A stretch of 52,986 nt of DNA, from IMG/VR virus record IMGVR_UViG_3300025112_000017, positions 1 through 52,986 of that record; one strand, 5' to 3'. Within the stretch, counting starts at the first letter, position 1. Each line of letters opens with the position of its first letter. Positions 34,771 through 43,353 of this stretch are shown piece by piece. The translations under genes were made by a program, and so were the position numbers. Source of the stretch: a virus. The notes beneath the pieces were generated by a model, which did not search any database, was not told the DNA's origin, and worked only from the letters and a program-made list of their open reading frames with translations.

Positions 34771-35865
34771 TTACAGTGAAACTGCGCCCTGAATAAGAAG
34801 GTTGGAAACGGCGAATTGAGTTTCAAGGATGATATAACCGACATCAGCGTCAGTGTTCGAGACCTCAAGATGGTCAGAGAACTTAGTAACGCGGAAGTCG
34901 TTGTTGGCATTTACCCAGTACTCAATACCGGACGGGTTCAACAAGTAGCAATGAGAGGCAGTAGTAGCGGCGGGGCTTGCTACGTTCTGCATGCGAGCAT
35001 CAGTCATCCAGCGATTCGAGTAATATTGAACACCGTTCACGATGTGAACAGTAGGATGAGCCTTACCCTTAGCCAAGTCTTCGACCGAGTAGGTCAAAGC
35101 AGATGCGTTAGCAGCGCCACCTGGGTAGGAGCGGACCTCTTCAGCAAGCTGAACATGGTCTGCAATAGACAGGAGACCCAAAGCGATTCCGCTTCCGTCT
35201 TCAGCGTAAGTGTCAGCAGTCATTTTGACCTGCTCAGCGTTCACAAGGAAGTCGGTACCGATACCGGTGGTCATTGCTTGGTACTGGTTGTACCAGTTGT
35301 TCATGAAGCTCGCCGTGTCTTGGACGCGAGTCTCGTTCAAATACGAGATACCTGCGGCTGCCTGAGCGGCGGGAGTCTGGAAACGAACAGCGCCGTTTCC
35401 GAAACCATTAGAAGTACCACTGGTCACATGTCCGTTCAACGAGCCCAAGCCCGTGAGCGTGCCGACATCACCAATGTAAACCTGTTGCATCATATCGTTC
35501 TTCAACGACATCATCGCAGCATCACTCTCCTCGCGGAGCCACTGAGCTTTCTCAGCAGGGGTGGGAAGGCGGTCCCGCGTAATATGCGGGAGAATGATAG
35601 GCTTAATGTAACGAGTCCAGTCACCAGTCATGGTGCTGTACGTTTCATAACGAACCAAGGGAACGCTCATGTTCGAGTCGTTAATCTCGGTAACGTCAGA
35701 GTGGCCGCCTTTGATTCGCTTGAAGCGAACCTGGGTTCCCCCAGAGCGTTTCACGCGGTTCTTATTCTGAAGCATCCGCAAAAGAGGATCGCTATTATAG
35801 AACGAGACGGTGGACTTTTTTACAAGGTCCGGGACAGTTAGATCAGCGTATTCAAGAAGGGCCAT
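34771..35865 (-). CDS. Major capsid protein, HK97-fold type
   Basis: The length of 364 residues and the order of features suit a HK97-fold capsid protein: an N-terminal arm (MALLEYADLTVPDLV), a basic loop (KNRVKRSGGTQVRFKRI), a long helix with KNDMMQQVYIGD, then a P-domain and C-terminal beta strands (YIILETQFAVSNLLIQG). It follows the scaffold genes and precedes the decoration gene. The ribosome site before ATG 35865 is weak (GTGAG), which is odd for the most abundant protein; coupling to the scaffold gene, whose stop is seven bases away, is likely. Confidence 0.88.
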   Translation of the reverse strand: MALLEYADLTVPDLVKKSTVSFYNSDPLLRMLQNKNRVKRSGGTQVRFKRIKGGHSDVTEINDSNMSVPLVRYETYSTMTGDWTRYIKPIILPHITRDRLPTPAEKAQWLREESDAAMMSLKNDMMQQVYIGDVGTLTGLGSLNGHVTSGTSNGFGNGAVRFQTPAAQAAAGISYLNETRVQDTASFMNNWYNQYQAMTTGIGTDFLVNAEQVKMTADTYAEDGSGIALGLLSIADHVQLAEEVRSYPGGAANASALTYSVEDLAKGKAHPTVHIVNGVQYYSNRWMTDARMQNVASPAATTASHCYLLNPSGIEYWVNANNDFRVTKFSDHLEVSNTDADVGYIILETQFAVSNLLIQGAVSL

Positions 35866-35872
35866 GTTTTAC

Positions 35873-36796
35873 TCACGCGATAAGGTGTAGGTTTCTGTTA
35901 AGCAACTCATCCCATGACATTTCGTCAACGTCACGCTGAGGAGTTGTTGAGGCAACAGAACCATCAGCAACGACAGACTGCTTCCGCGCATCAACATTAG
36001 CAGGTGTAGAAACTTTTTCAACACCACTATTCAGTTTTTGTGTAACCGGAGCAGCGGCAGGAGCCGCTTGAGCGGGCGCTGGCTTGGCCGCAGGCTGCCA
36101 TTTAGACTTATATAAAGCGAACTGATACGCTTCTTCCATTTGGTTCAAAACATTTCCGTTCGTGTACCGAGTTCCGATGGCGCTAAACTGTGCCTCCACC
36201 TCTTGCTGTACATGTTTAGGCAGTGTTCTGAGTTCAGAATGAAGGCTTGAAAAAGCGGAGAACGCGGTTTGCGTTACCTCTGACAAGAGTAAATCAATAG
36301 CCATGTTCTGGCTGTCGATGTGCTCCACAAGCGATCCAGCGTCTTTCCCGTCAGCCGTTTCCATGTGGGACACTAAGTCCATCATTCGAGACTTAGCTGA
36401 TTCGTAAGACTCGCGAGCAGTGCTAATCTCAGCAGCGCGTGACGAAGCCAACTCAACAATCCGGGTAACGTGCTCACGGAACTGCTCCGGAAAAGCAGAC
36501 GAATCCACATCTTCAAGAGAAGTATAGGTGGCCTCCGGGAAAGATAAAGCGGGCTCCACTAAAGGCGCAGGCTCCGCAGCCACCTCTATAGCAGGCTCAG
36601 GCGCAGGTTCTTCTTCAGGCACAGGAGGTTCGGCAGCAGCCGCGCCGGCAGCCTCAATAGCGTTGTTAGATTCCTGGGATAAGTCCAGGGGCTCCGGGGC
36701 CGAGGTCGGGACCTCCAGGGACGGGACCTCCAGGGACGGGGCCTCCTGCACCTGGGCTTGGTCCGTCGATTGGGATTGTTCCGTCTGCGATTCCAT
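35873..36796 (-). CDS. Scaffolding protein candidate, 307 residues
   Basis: Start at ATG 36796, six bases after GGGAGG; the frame is open further up but without a site. The first 110 residues are Pro/Glu/Ala-rich and disordered with short repeats (PSLEV PSLEV), then a coiled coil (about 110-220), then a C-terminal segment ending in SWDELLNRNLHLI that could bind the capsid shell. Acidic, helical and just before the capsid gene: classic for a scaffold. The first 131 bp lie inside the 3' end of the gene at 36666. Confidence 0.8.
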   Translation of the reverse strand: MESQTEQSQSTDQAQVQEAPSLEVPSLEVPTSAPEPLDLSQESNNAIEAAGAAAAEPPVPEEEPAPEPAIEVAAEPAPLVEPALSFPEATYTSLEDVDSSAFPEQFREHVTRIVELASSRAAEISTARESYESAKSRMMDLVSHMETADGKDAGSLVEHIDSQNMAIDLLLSEVTQTAFSAFSSLHSELRTLPKHVQQEVEAQFSAIGTRYTNGNVLNQMEEAYQFALYKSKWQPAAKPAPAQAAPAAAPVTQKLNSGVEKVSTPANVDARKQSVVADGSVASTTPQRDVDEMSWDELLNRNLHLIA

Positions 36797-37286
36797 TAAT
36801 TGCCTCCCGCAAGTCCATCTCATTATTTAGGTCGAGCATGCCTGGAAAGGCACGGTCTACAACGGTTTGTACCGCTGCTTTCATTTCTGGTGTAACTGAG
36901 TTTGTTGCCGCACTCATAAGGTTTGATTCTACAAGTCTTGCGCTGGCTGCCTCTACAACGTCAGCCTCCATTAGTCCAGCCCCAGAAAGCGGCTCCTCTC
37001 CAGGAGGAAGAGCAGGCTCAAGTGGAGATGCCTCTGAAGGCGGGAACGCTTCAATGCTTGGGACAAGAGCGGACTCTTCAAGAGCCGTAGGCTCTACGCC
37101 AATAGCCCCGGCGTCTGTTGAAAGGGACCCCATTCCTCCTCGTTGAGCAGCAAGCTGCGAAACCCGGTTGGCCTTTTCAATAATAAGCTGCTCTAATTCA
37201 TCAGGTCCCATCTCCCCCGCCTCCTCTTGCAGGTGGTCTGGAAGTTGTGGTGTGCTTTGTGGGGTCATAGGCTCTTGTGGCAACAT
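36666..37286 (-). CDS. Pro/Gly-rich protein overlapping the scaffold gene, 206 residues
   Basis: Ends in a Pro/Gly repeat (GPVPG GPVPG GPDLG) coded by the same DNA that, in another frame, codes the PSLEV repeats of the scaffold gene; the overlap is 131 bp. At its 5' end it overlaps the FmdB-ribbon gene by 86 bp. The first part is acidic and helical. It could be a scaffold accessory or head maturation protein; no protease motif was seen. GGAAGG stands about eight bases before ATG 37286. Confidence 0.65.
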   Translation of the reverse strand: MLPQEPMTPQSTPQLPDHLQEEAGEMGPDELEQLIIEKANRVSQLAAQRGGMGSLSTDAGAIGVEPTALEESALVPSIEAFPPSEASPLEPALPPGEEPLSGAGLMEADVVEAASARLVESNLMSAATNSVTPEMKAAVQTVVDRAFPGMLDLNNEMDLREAINGIADGTIPIDGPSPGAGGPVPGGPVPGGPDLGPGAPGLIPGI

Positions 37287-37746
37287 TACTCGCTTCCTTC
37301 CATTTGTGGTATTTGGAATCTGTCCAACCGTGCTTAGATTGTATATCAGACTTGGTACAATAATCGACTAAACCTTTCGAACCCTTCTCCCTTTTCACAC
37401 GAGACAAGGTAGAGGCTTGGTCTCTCATGTAGTCTTGGTTCCGGTTGTAATCAGGGGTTCCGGGGATAAGCCTGCGCATTTTCTTCGAGTCTTCGAACTG
37501 ACTTAACTCCTTTTGACTACGGAAAGACTTGCCTGCTCGCAAGTCTTTTTTGCTAAAATGAGCCTTAGACATGGCTTCTAAGTAACCAGAATCAGCGCCA
37601 ATAACCGCAATACGGCCAATAATTACACGCTTAGCCTGGGCCTTACAGCGGCCACATTCAACTGTGTCGGCAATATCTTCCCCACCAAAAAACAACTCTT
37701 CAGTTAGCCCGCTGCAATCGGGGCATTCGTAGGAAAACATAGGCAT
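37201..37746 (-). CDS. Zinc-ribbon (FmdB-like) head-block protein, 181 residues
   Basis: The N-terminus MPMFSYECPDCSG, then CGRC near residue 33, is an FmdB-like zinc ribbon. The rest is polar and basic with a Gly-rich end (RGGGGDGT). It overlaps both neighbours: TAATG with the gene at 38120 and 86 bp with the gene at 37286. It lies between portal and scaffold. Function unknown; ribbon proteins in this place may be minor head proteins. Confidence 0.65.
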   Translation of the reverse strand: MPMFSYECPDCSGLTEELFFGGEDIADTVECGRCKAQAKRVIIGRIAVIGADSGYLEAMSKAHFSKKDLRAGKSFRSQKELSQFEDSKKMRRLIPGTPDYNRNQDYMRDQASTLSRVKREKGSKGLVDYCTKSDIQSKHGWTDSKYHKWKEASNVATRAYDPTKHTTTSRPPARGGGGDGT

Positions 37747-38120
37747 TAGTTCTCACCACCCTTATCGGGTTGCCCACTCTCGCTAAGAGCAGCCTGTAGA
37801 TCCGCCAAGTATTTCTCTCCCTCGGGTGTTTCTGGCTTCCAGTCTGCCACTAACTTCTCTACAGCGGAGAACAGCGGGGTCTCTGGGCCACCCTCGGACT
37901 CCTTGTAGACATCAGGCATGTCGTACTCTTCTTTCTTCTCGGGGTCCTCCTTCTCCTCCCCCGCAATCTCCTTGGCGTAGGACATCGCGTCTTCAGGGGA
38001 AGAAGCCTTCCCTTTAGGGGCCTCGATAATAAGGAGGTCCATAGCTCCGTCTTTACCGCCGATCACATCGGCAGCTAAACTTTTCATCTTTTCTAGTACA
38101 TCAGGTCCCAACATGGGCAT
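37746..38120 (-). CDS. Acidic head-block protein, 124 residues
   Basis: Very acidic, helical (long Glu/Lys stretch around 45-70, EEKEDPEKKEEYD). Two starts are possible: ATG 38120 lies directly after AGGAG, while ATG 38114 has six bases of spacing and is the better start (122 residues). It follows the portal gene. It may be a portal- or scaffold-associated factor; no family is recognised. Confidence 0.6.
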   Translation of the reverse strand: MPMLGPDVLEKMKSLAADVIGGKDGAMDLLIIEAPKGKASSPEDAMSYAKEIAGEEKEDPEKKEEYDMPDVYKESEGGPETPLFSAVEKLVADWKPETPEGEKYLADLQAALSESGQPDKGGEN

Positions 38121-38135
38121 CTCCTAAAAGGTTTG

Positions 38136-39893
38136 TCAACTAAGGCCAGGAATAGACTTGGCTAACGACGCTAAAATATCAGGGCTTATTCCGCCAGGAG
38201 CCGCCCCATTAACTGGTGCTTCAGGCGGCAACCCCATAGGCGGGCCCCCCTCCTCTGGCGCTGGTGGTTCTGGCGGGTTCTCGCGAATAACGCTGGGCCT
38301 CCAGCCGTAAGCATCGACAAGCTCTTTCGCAAGCTCTTTCATATCGAAAGACTCCGAGAGGCTGCTGCCTGTGAGCGCGGGCAACATGTTCGTCATTGAG
38401 TCTCGTCGAGCAATCTTGTCCTCCATAAGCGGCGAGAACGGAAGCAAGCGGAACCGGACGGATTCAGCGAGAAGCTCGTGCCCTAACACCTCAGGCGTAA
38501 CATCTGTGGTGGTCTTCTCTGCCAGGTCGGCAAGGTCGATACCAGAAACATCCCGGTTGGCTATGGCCCAGCGCATCACATCTAAGCACTGCTCAAATAA
38601 CTGCGTGACAACGCGAACTAACTTTTGTGAACGAATACGGAGGCGTCCCTCTACAGCACCGCGAATCATGTTCGCCTCTGCCGCTGTGCGTATGTTCGCC
38701 ACTTCTCCCCGCTGGTAATCGGACATTCCGGGAGTCCAGCGAATAGCTTCTACATTATCCTCAAGGTGCCTGTTAAAGTCGAATGTGGTCTGCATGTCAG
38801 GGGAAACCCAGACGCGCTGATCAATAGTGCCATCCACAGGAAACCGAATACGAGTAGGCTCCCAAGTCTTGGCGTCCTTCCAACGCTCAAAATCTTCCTC
38901 AGAGTTAAACAACCCCTCATCAACCAGCATGCGCTTAGGTAGTCGCGCAACCACCTCGCGACGAGCGGAGACCAGTTCGTTGATGTCTCTTTGTAGTGGC
39001 GCGATAAGCGAAACATCACTGATGCCTCGGATTCGGCCAACGCCATTGTTGAAGACCAACAAGCTGTAAGGTCTACGATAAGGCATCTTTGCTTCCATGA
39101 GAACTTGTCGCGTCTCTGGATGCATGTGGTAGATCATTCCACGCTTGTAATCCCAGAACTCAATCAGTCCAACAAACTCTTTCAAGCCTGCGCTTCTAAG
39201 CTCTCGCTCTTCCGCATCACCCAAACGCTCAGAGACAAGGCTCCGTGGATAGGTGTCTGCCTTAATATCTTTAGTTGCAGAATATAAGCCGCTCTTAACT
39301 CGCTTATTGAAATCGTCCCAATGAACGGTGAAGCGCTCGAAAGACCAGTTTGCATCACGGATGTGCTTCGCTGACGGGTCAAAGTGTACTTCCCACGGAA
39401 GTTTCAGTCGCCAGATTGGGCGGCCAAGCGGCATAGACCAAGAGACTTTCGCAATCCCCTCCCCAAAAAGGAGAGCGTGGAGAACAAACTCCTGAACGGT
39501 TGAGTCCAACTCATCGCGCTCAGCAATCCAATTGAGCACTGCTGCGATTCTGCGCCCTGAAAATGTAGGGTCCTCTGCTCGCGAGTTCGACTTGTACGAC
39601 GACTGACGCTGATCCAAAGCCTCTACTTGCGGTAGGTCCATAGCCAGGGCGGAAACAATCGTGTCCACAATAGGGAAGACTTCATTGCGAACAGCTTTGT
39701 ATGAACGGAACTGGCCGCTCTTTCCGTCCCCCCCGTAGCCGTCGCCGTCCCAAAATTTACCTCTATAGTAAGAAATGTTACGAACAATCTCTTCCATCCG
39801 CTCGTTACGAAAGAGCTTCTCCGAAGTGTTGACTAAGCCCATGACCCGCTTCACCAAGTCTTGTGTCTTTTCCTTTTTCGATTTCTTTCTCAT
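38136..39893 (-). CDS. Portal protein
   Basis: Forms the dodecameric ring through which DNA enters and leaves the head. 585 residues from ATG 39893, which overlaps the terminase stop (ATGA); an in-frame TTG at 39908 is less likely. The N-terminus is basic (MRKKSKKEKTQDLVKRVM), followed by a helical stem region, a central 'RDINELVSARREVVARLP' helix typical of portals of this class, and a Pro/Gly-rich C-terminal tail. The position next to terminase and before scaffold and capsid genes is canonical. Confidence 0.85.
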   Translation of the reverse strand: MRKKSKKEKTQDLVKRVMGLVNTSEKLFRNERMEEIVRNISYYRGKFWDGDGYGGDGKSGQFRSYKAVRNEVFPIVDTIVSALAMDLPQVEALDQRQSSYKSNSRAEDPTFSGRRIAAVLNWIAERDELDSTVQEFVLHALLFGEGIAKVSWSMPLGRPIWRLKLPWEVHFDPSAKHIRDANWSFERFTVHWDDFNKRVKSGLYSATKDIKADTYPRSLVSERLGDAEERELRSAGLKEFVGLIEFWDYKRGMIYHMHPETRQVLMEAKMPYRRPYSLLVFNNGVGRIRGISDVSLIAPLQRDINELVSARREVVARLPKRMLVDEGLFNSEEDFERWKDAKTWEPTRIRFPVDGTIDQRVWVSPDMQTTFDFNRHLEDNVEAIRWTPGMSDYQRGEVANIRTAAEANMIRGAVEGRLRIRSQKLVRVVTQLFEQCLDVMRWAIANRDVSGIDLADLAEKTTTDVTPEVLGHELLAESVRFRLLPFSPLMEDKIARRDSMTNMLPALTGSSLSESFDMKELAKELVDAYGWRPSVIRENPPEPPAPEEGGPPMGLPPEAPVNGAAPGGISPDILASLAKSIPGLS

Positions 39894-41512
39894 AGGTGGC
39901 GACCCCAAGGACTGTTCTGTCCTCTATTGGTCCCGCCATCAATCCTACGGATGAGCCGGTCCCAGTTTTTCTTAGCTATCTTACGACGATCCATCTCAGC
40001 AGGAATAGTCTTACCTGACTCGTAACGCCAAGCCCACGCGGCGATAGACATAGCAGCAACCAAGTCAAAGTGACCTCCCTTAGCATCCCTTTTCAGCTTA
40101 TCCCATTGTCCCCTATACTGGGTAAGTTGCTGGATAATCCGCCTAGAGGGTATGGTTAGGGACTCGTCAAGTATCAACTGTTGAAGTATTGAAATCGACT
40201 CTGCCTTTGTCTTCATGGACGAGTGCCACCCAGGTATACGGTTTGTGCCTATGTTCCGAGACAACGGCGAAGTGCTCGTCCTGTAATAGATCCTTCGGTA
40301 CCCATTTGATATAAGGTGACTTAGAACAGCCTCGCCAACGCCATTGCTCTCTACATAAATAGAGGCTTTGTTGAACTCAGCCCCAATCTTGCAAAGCCAT
40401 CCCGCCATATCGTGCGCGTCTCTGTGGCCTAAATAGTCGGCAACGACGGTACAAGTATCTATATCGAGAACAACCACGCCGGTATAGTCTCTCTTTGACC
40501 AGGACGATGCTGGGTCTACAGCGATCACATACCGATGATTTTCGTTTACGGCGTCATACCTTTCAAAAGACTTTGTCTCTTGGGACAGCCCAGTGTTCCC
40601 ATCGAGAGACTTCAGCATTAGCATTAGCCTGTCCGTATCGAAGACGGCGTCACCGACCATCGTCCAACAATCGACCTCATTAATTGGGTACTCCGCTCTA
40701 AACCTGCGCATGTCGCGGCGGCACTTCTCAAACCCAACAGTCTGCAACCAGAACGCCTGTGCGTCTGTAAGCGAATGCTTGTGCGCGTAATCAGCGATAA
40801 CGGAAGACGTTCTCCATCCGGGCGTGGGCTTCTTCGAATAAGAATCCACCATAGTCCACGGTATAAAAACTTTCAGCCACTTAGACCCCGGCGTGTCCGA
40901 GTCTATTGAAACTTGGTGCATCTGGTCCCCCTGAAACTTAGGGGTACTCTCTGCGAACACAATTCCCCCGTCGTCAGCCACTGCGTTCAGGGCGGATGTC
41001 CAAGCATCAGCACCCATCGACTCTGCCCAAGAACTAATCTCTGTTGCGAGAAGGACCTGAATAGTCTCTCCACGAAGGGGCTCTTCACCGCGAATGGTGT
41101 CAACAGTAAGTCTACTATCAATGTCTGGAAACTCAAGAGTCCTCTTAAGGCCAGGGGTCTTTCGCTGCTTTATTTCAGCGGGCGTGTGACCATGAAAACG
41201 AACAGCCATACCAGCAAGATAAGAGGCTGTATCTTTCTTGTGAGCCAGGATGGCTGTGCGACAACCGGGCCTATAAGCTGTGTGTTGATACGCAAGACCA
41301 GTAAAGAAAGTAGAGGAGCCCTCCTGCCTTGGCTTGATGTGACATATCCATCGGCGCTCTTTGTACGCCCTCATCACCCCGGCTGCCAGTATCTTCTGCG
41401 GTGTCCATAGGTCGAAGGGGACTATCTTTCCGCTCTTCGAGCGAAGGCTCATCATCGGTAAGAAGTGATTCGGGTCCCAGAAGTTTGGGTCATTCGGATA
41501 GACTATTTTCAC
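39890..41512 (-). CDS. Terminase, large subunit
   Basis: DNA-packaging motor with ATPase and nuclease. ATPase: variant Walker A PRQEGSST (61-68) and Walker B VLLATE (153-158, Glu158). Nuclease of RNase H fold: Asp333 (VIAVDPASSWS), Glu388 (IYVESN), Asp483 (GHFDLVAA). The length of 540 is normal. The start is GTG at 41512, joined to the previous stop as GTGA; the next in-frame ATG codons (near residues 20-21) would cut the N-terminus. Walker A lacks the usual Lys of GKS/GKT and relies on the Arg-Gln form common in terminases. Confidence 0.92.
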   Translation of the reverse strand: MKIVYPNDPNFWDPNHFLPMMSLRSKSGKIVPFDLWTPQKILAAGVMRAYKERRWICHIKPRQEGSSTFFTGLAYQHTAYRPGCRTAILAHKKDTASYLAGMAVRFHGHTPAEIKQRKTPGLKRTLEFPDIDSRLTVDTIRGEEPLRGETIQVLLATEISSWAESMGADAWTSALNAVADDGGIVFAESTPKFQGDQMHQVSIDSDTPGSKWLKVFIPWTMVDSYSKKPTPGWRTSSVIADYAHKHSLTDAQAFWLQTVGFEKCRRDMRRFRAEYPINEVDCWTMVGDAVFDTDRLMLMLKSLDGNTGLSQETKSFERYDAVNENHRYVIAVDPASSWSKRDYTGVVVLDIDTCTVVADYLGHRDAHDMAGWLCKIGAEFNKASIYVESNGVGEAVLSHLISNGYRRIYYRTSTSPLSRNIGTNRIPGWHSSMKTKAESISILQQLILDESLTIPSRRIIQQLTQYRGQWDKLKRDAKGGHFDLVAAMSIAAWAWRYESGKTIPAEMDRRKIAKKNWDRLIRRIDGGTNRGQNSPWGRHL

Positions 41513-41775
41513 TGGACAACACCAAAGACCCCGAACGGCCCGTTCGAAGTAAGCTCCGTCACGTTTGTAGCAGCAACCGGGTTCTTCTTAGAACTCGGTG
41601 CCAGCTTCTTCTTTGCCTCGATAACACCGCGCGCCGTGGTCACTGCTTTCAGTAAAACGTCCGCCTCTCGCGGCGTAATACTTCCAGAGCACATCGCTTC
41701 AACCGCTGCTTGCGTAGTGTTTAACAAACCGTCGAACGAATCCATGGTGATTCTGCCGTCAAGTGGATTACTCAT
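41509..41775 (-). CDS. Small protein before terminase, small-subunit candidate, 88 residues
   Basis: Helical protein with a Lys-rich linker (EAKKKLAPSSKK) near residue 58. It is coupled by ATGA upstream and GTGA downstream, directly before the large terminase gene, where the small subunit is often found. No clear helix-turn-helix is visible, so the call rests on position; the upstream RHH protein is an alternative small subunit. Confidence 0.5.
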   Translation of the reverse strand: MSNPLDGRITMDSFDGLLNTTQAAVEAMCSGSITPREADVLLKAVTTARGVIEAKKKLAPSSKKNPVAATNVTELTSNGPFGVFGVVQ

Positions 41776-42272
41776 AATGACCTCATGATTAGGTCAGCAC
41801 CAATCCCGGATTCGGGAAAGCACTGACAAAGCGCATCTATAAACTCTCTATCATTACGCAGCACTTGTAAAGCTCTCTTTAGGCTCATGTGTACCGCCTG
41901 TTTGGAGCAGCCCTCTTCCGAAGCGATGTCCACAAGCTGCATCCCGGACAATCGTTGCTCTAACCGTGCCGCCTGAGAAGAGGAGAGCTTCCTGTAGATA
42001 ATCCTCTTAAGGTGTGTGTCCATAACACCACCCGTATACAAGTCAGTAACAACCGGCCTTCTAGAGGCGAGATATTCAAGAGCCCTGTCTGGCCATGATG
42101 CGTTCGCTATCACCACTTCACGCACCGCGCTTAACTCAGAACTAAGTATGTTTTTAGAAATCGCGAGACGAACAACCTCACTTCTTGATATACCTAGACT
42201 ATCGGCGCGGTCCTTGACTTGCCGATCCATTCGGTCTGTAATCCACATTCCGATATACTTAGACTTAGTCAT
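41772..42272 (-). CDS. RHH plus sigma-region-4-like DNA-binding protein, 166 residues
   Basis: The first 50 residues match a ribbon-helix-helix of the CopG/Arc type (KYIGMWITDRMDRQVK, then GISRSEVVRLAI). Residues about 105-145 (SSQAARLEQRLSGMQLVDI, then GCSKQAVHMSLKRALQVL) resemble the region-4 helix-turn-helix of sigma factors. Either a terminase small subunit that reads the packaging site or a late transcription factor would fit. No ribosome site stands before ATG 42272, so translation depends on an upstream frame or on the codon at residue 9. Confidence 0.7.
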   Translation of the reverse strand: MTKSKYIGMWITDRMDRQVKDRADSLGISRSEVVRLAISKNILSSELSAVREVVIANASWPDRALEYLASRRPVVTDLYTGGVMDTHLKRIIYRKLSSSQAARLEQRLSGMQLVDIASEEGCSKQAVHMSLKRALQVLRNDREFIDALCQCFPESGIGADLIMRSL

Positions 42273-42547
42273 AGGACAACCATAGCACTCTCAGGAGAGT
42301 AAATGCCCCGCAAACAATCAACAACAACTGAAAACCAATCCCCAATCGGAACCGAACTCCCGGCCATGAAGCGCCGTGCCAGCGCACGCGCTCCTGTCAA
42401 AACAGTGTTTGTTCTTAAAATCTTTGCTGTAGGGCGAGAGTTTGAAGTCCTGTTCGAAAGCGAACAGAAACGAAAAGTGGAGGTAGTCCGATTTTCCCAA
42501 CGCTCTCCCCGAGGTCTTCCTGTAACCATCGAAGGGTTTACTTTCAT
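42269..42547 (-). CDS. Alternative leftward frame opposite the gene at 42303, 92 residues
   Basis: Its ATG overlaps the upstream stop (ATGA) and its stop overlaps the next start (ATGA), exactly as true genes of this operon do, and the next gene (42272) lacks its own ribosome site. But the protein is Ser/Arg-rich with few acidic residues, like an antisense shadow. It competes with the rightward gene 42303-42581. Kept at low confidence because the two lines of evidence conflict. Confidence 0.3.
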   Translation of the reverse strand: MKVNPSMVTGRPRGERWENRTTSTFRFCSLSNRTSNSRPTAKILRTNTVLTGARALARRFMAGSSVPIGDWFSVVVDCLRGIYSPESAMVVL

Positions 42548-42581
42548 TGGGCCTGTTGTCTTGGAACAGGTTGAGCGTTAG
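42303..42581 (+). CDS. Hypothetical rightward gene in the late block, 92 residues
   Basis: AGGAGAG stands just before ATG 42303. The product starts with a basic Ser/Thr-rich segment (MPRKQSTTTENQ), then has strands (TVFVLKIFAVGREFEVLF) and a basic middle. It looks like a small beta protein that could bind nucleic acid. It runs against the late operon and overlaps the end of the gene at 42544 by 38 bp. The leftward frame over the same bases is the alternative. Confidence 0.55.
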   Translation: MPRKQSTTTENQSPIGTELPAMKRRASARAPVKTVFVLKIFAVGREFEVLFESEQKRKVEVVRFSQRSPRGLPVTIEGFTFIGPVVLEQVER

Positions 42582-42930
42582 ATTTAGAACCTGTCTTCTG
42601 TGAAAGGAACTGCGTCAAGGTCTTGGAGGAATCCTTCAGGGCCTTGATGTTCTTTTGGGATTCCTTGTGTGCCTTAAAGTATAGGTTCTCCATTTCCGCA
42701 GCCATAGCGCAAACCCACTGCGGCTCTCTTGGGTTTCTCCAATCAGTCCACCTTTTATCGTCTTCATCGAAGACTTGGAAGTGCCCGGAATACCCGTCCC
42801 ACCGAATGGTTACGGAGTGCTCCTTGTTGGTGACCGAAACATCGCAAACCATTTCTGCTGAAAAAAAGGCCCTTTCTAATCCGCAAATCATTCGGACAAT
42901 GTTGGTGTAATTCTCTTTAAAGAAACTCAT
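42544..42930 (-). CDS. Hypothetical late protein, 128 residues
   Basis: Start chosen at ATG 42930 (MSFFKENY), with AAAAGG about nine bases upstream; ATG 42939 and a further upstream start are also in frame. The first 80 residues look globular (TIRWDGYSGHFQVFDEDD), followed by a helical, Lys/Gln-rich tail. No family is recognised. It follows the lysis genes. Confidence 0.65.
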   Translation of the reverse strand: MSFFKENYTNIVRMICGLERAFFSAEMVCDVSVTNKEHSVTIRWDGYSGHFQVFDEDDKRWTDWRNPREPQWVCAMAAEMENLYFKAHKESQKNIKALKDSSKTLTQFLSQKTGSKSNAQPVPRQQAQ

Positions 42931-42943
42931 GCTCCCCATCCTT

Positions 42944-43351
42944 TTACTTGTTGGGCTCAAGCGCCACCCCTATAACAACCCCCGCTGCCACACCAACTGA
43001 AACACCCACAGCCACCCAACTTAGCCGGTCCTTCCACACACCCCACACAGAAGGCACTTGGGATTTTAGGTACTCGTTTTCTGCAACAGCAACAGCTTTC
43101 CACGAATCCAACCCAATGTAATACCCAACGAGGGAAGTGGGAACCGCCACCCCGTTGCAGGCAACCACCCACGCCCCAGGGTCCACAAGGTCCTCTGGTG
43201 GAGCTTGACCGGAGATAAGTGGGTACGCTTTCAAACACTCGTTAGGTACTGGCTCGCCTTGAATTGGGGGGTCGGTGGCCAGGGCGGGCTGAAGACTACA
43301 GTATAAGCACGCACCTATAAGCGCCAACAGACGTTTCCCCACCCAAGCCAT
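42944..43351 (-). CDS. Secreted/membrane protein in the lysis cassette, 135 residues
   Basis: N-terminal signal sequence (RLLALIGACLYCSLQPALA) with a good type I cleavage site after ALA; a lipobox-like IGAC is also present. A C-terminal membrane segment follows (about 108-131, LSWVAVGVSVGVAAGVVIGV). A periplasmic domain with two Cys lies between. Next to an i-spanin-like gene it may be a spanin component, but the double-anchored shape is not that of a typical Rz1. Ribosome site weak. Confidence 0.6.
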   Translation of the reverse strand: MAWVGKRLLALIGACLYCSLQPALATDPPIQGEPVPNECLKAYPLISGQAPPEDLVDPGAWVVACNGVAVPTSLVGYYIGLDSWKAVAVAENEYLKSQVPSVWGVWKDRLSWVAVGVSVGVAAGVVIGVALEPNK

Positions 43352-43353
43352 AG

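Noticed and set aside
34816-35841. Long rightward frame (341 residues) opposite the capsid gene
   Set aside because: Exact antisense of the major capsid protein; Val/Ser-rich shadow without start signals.
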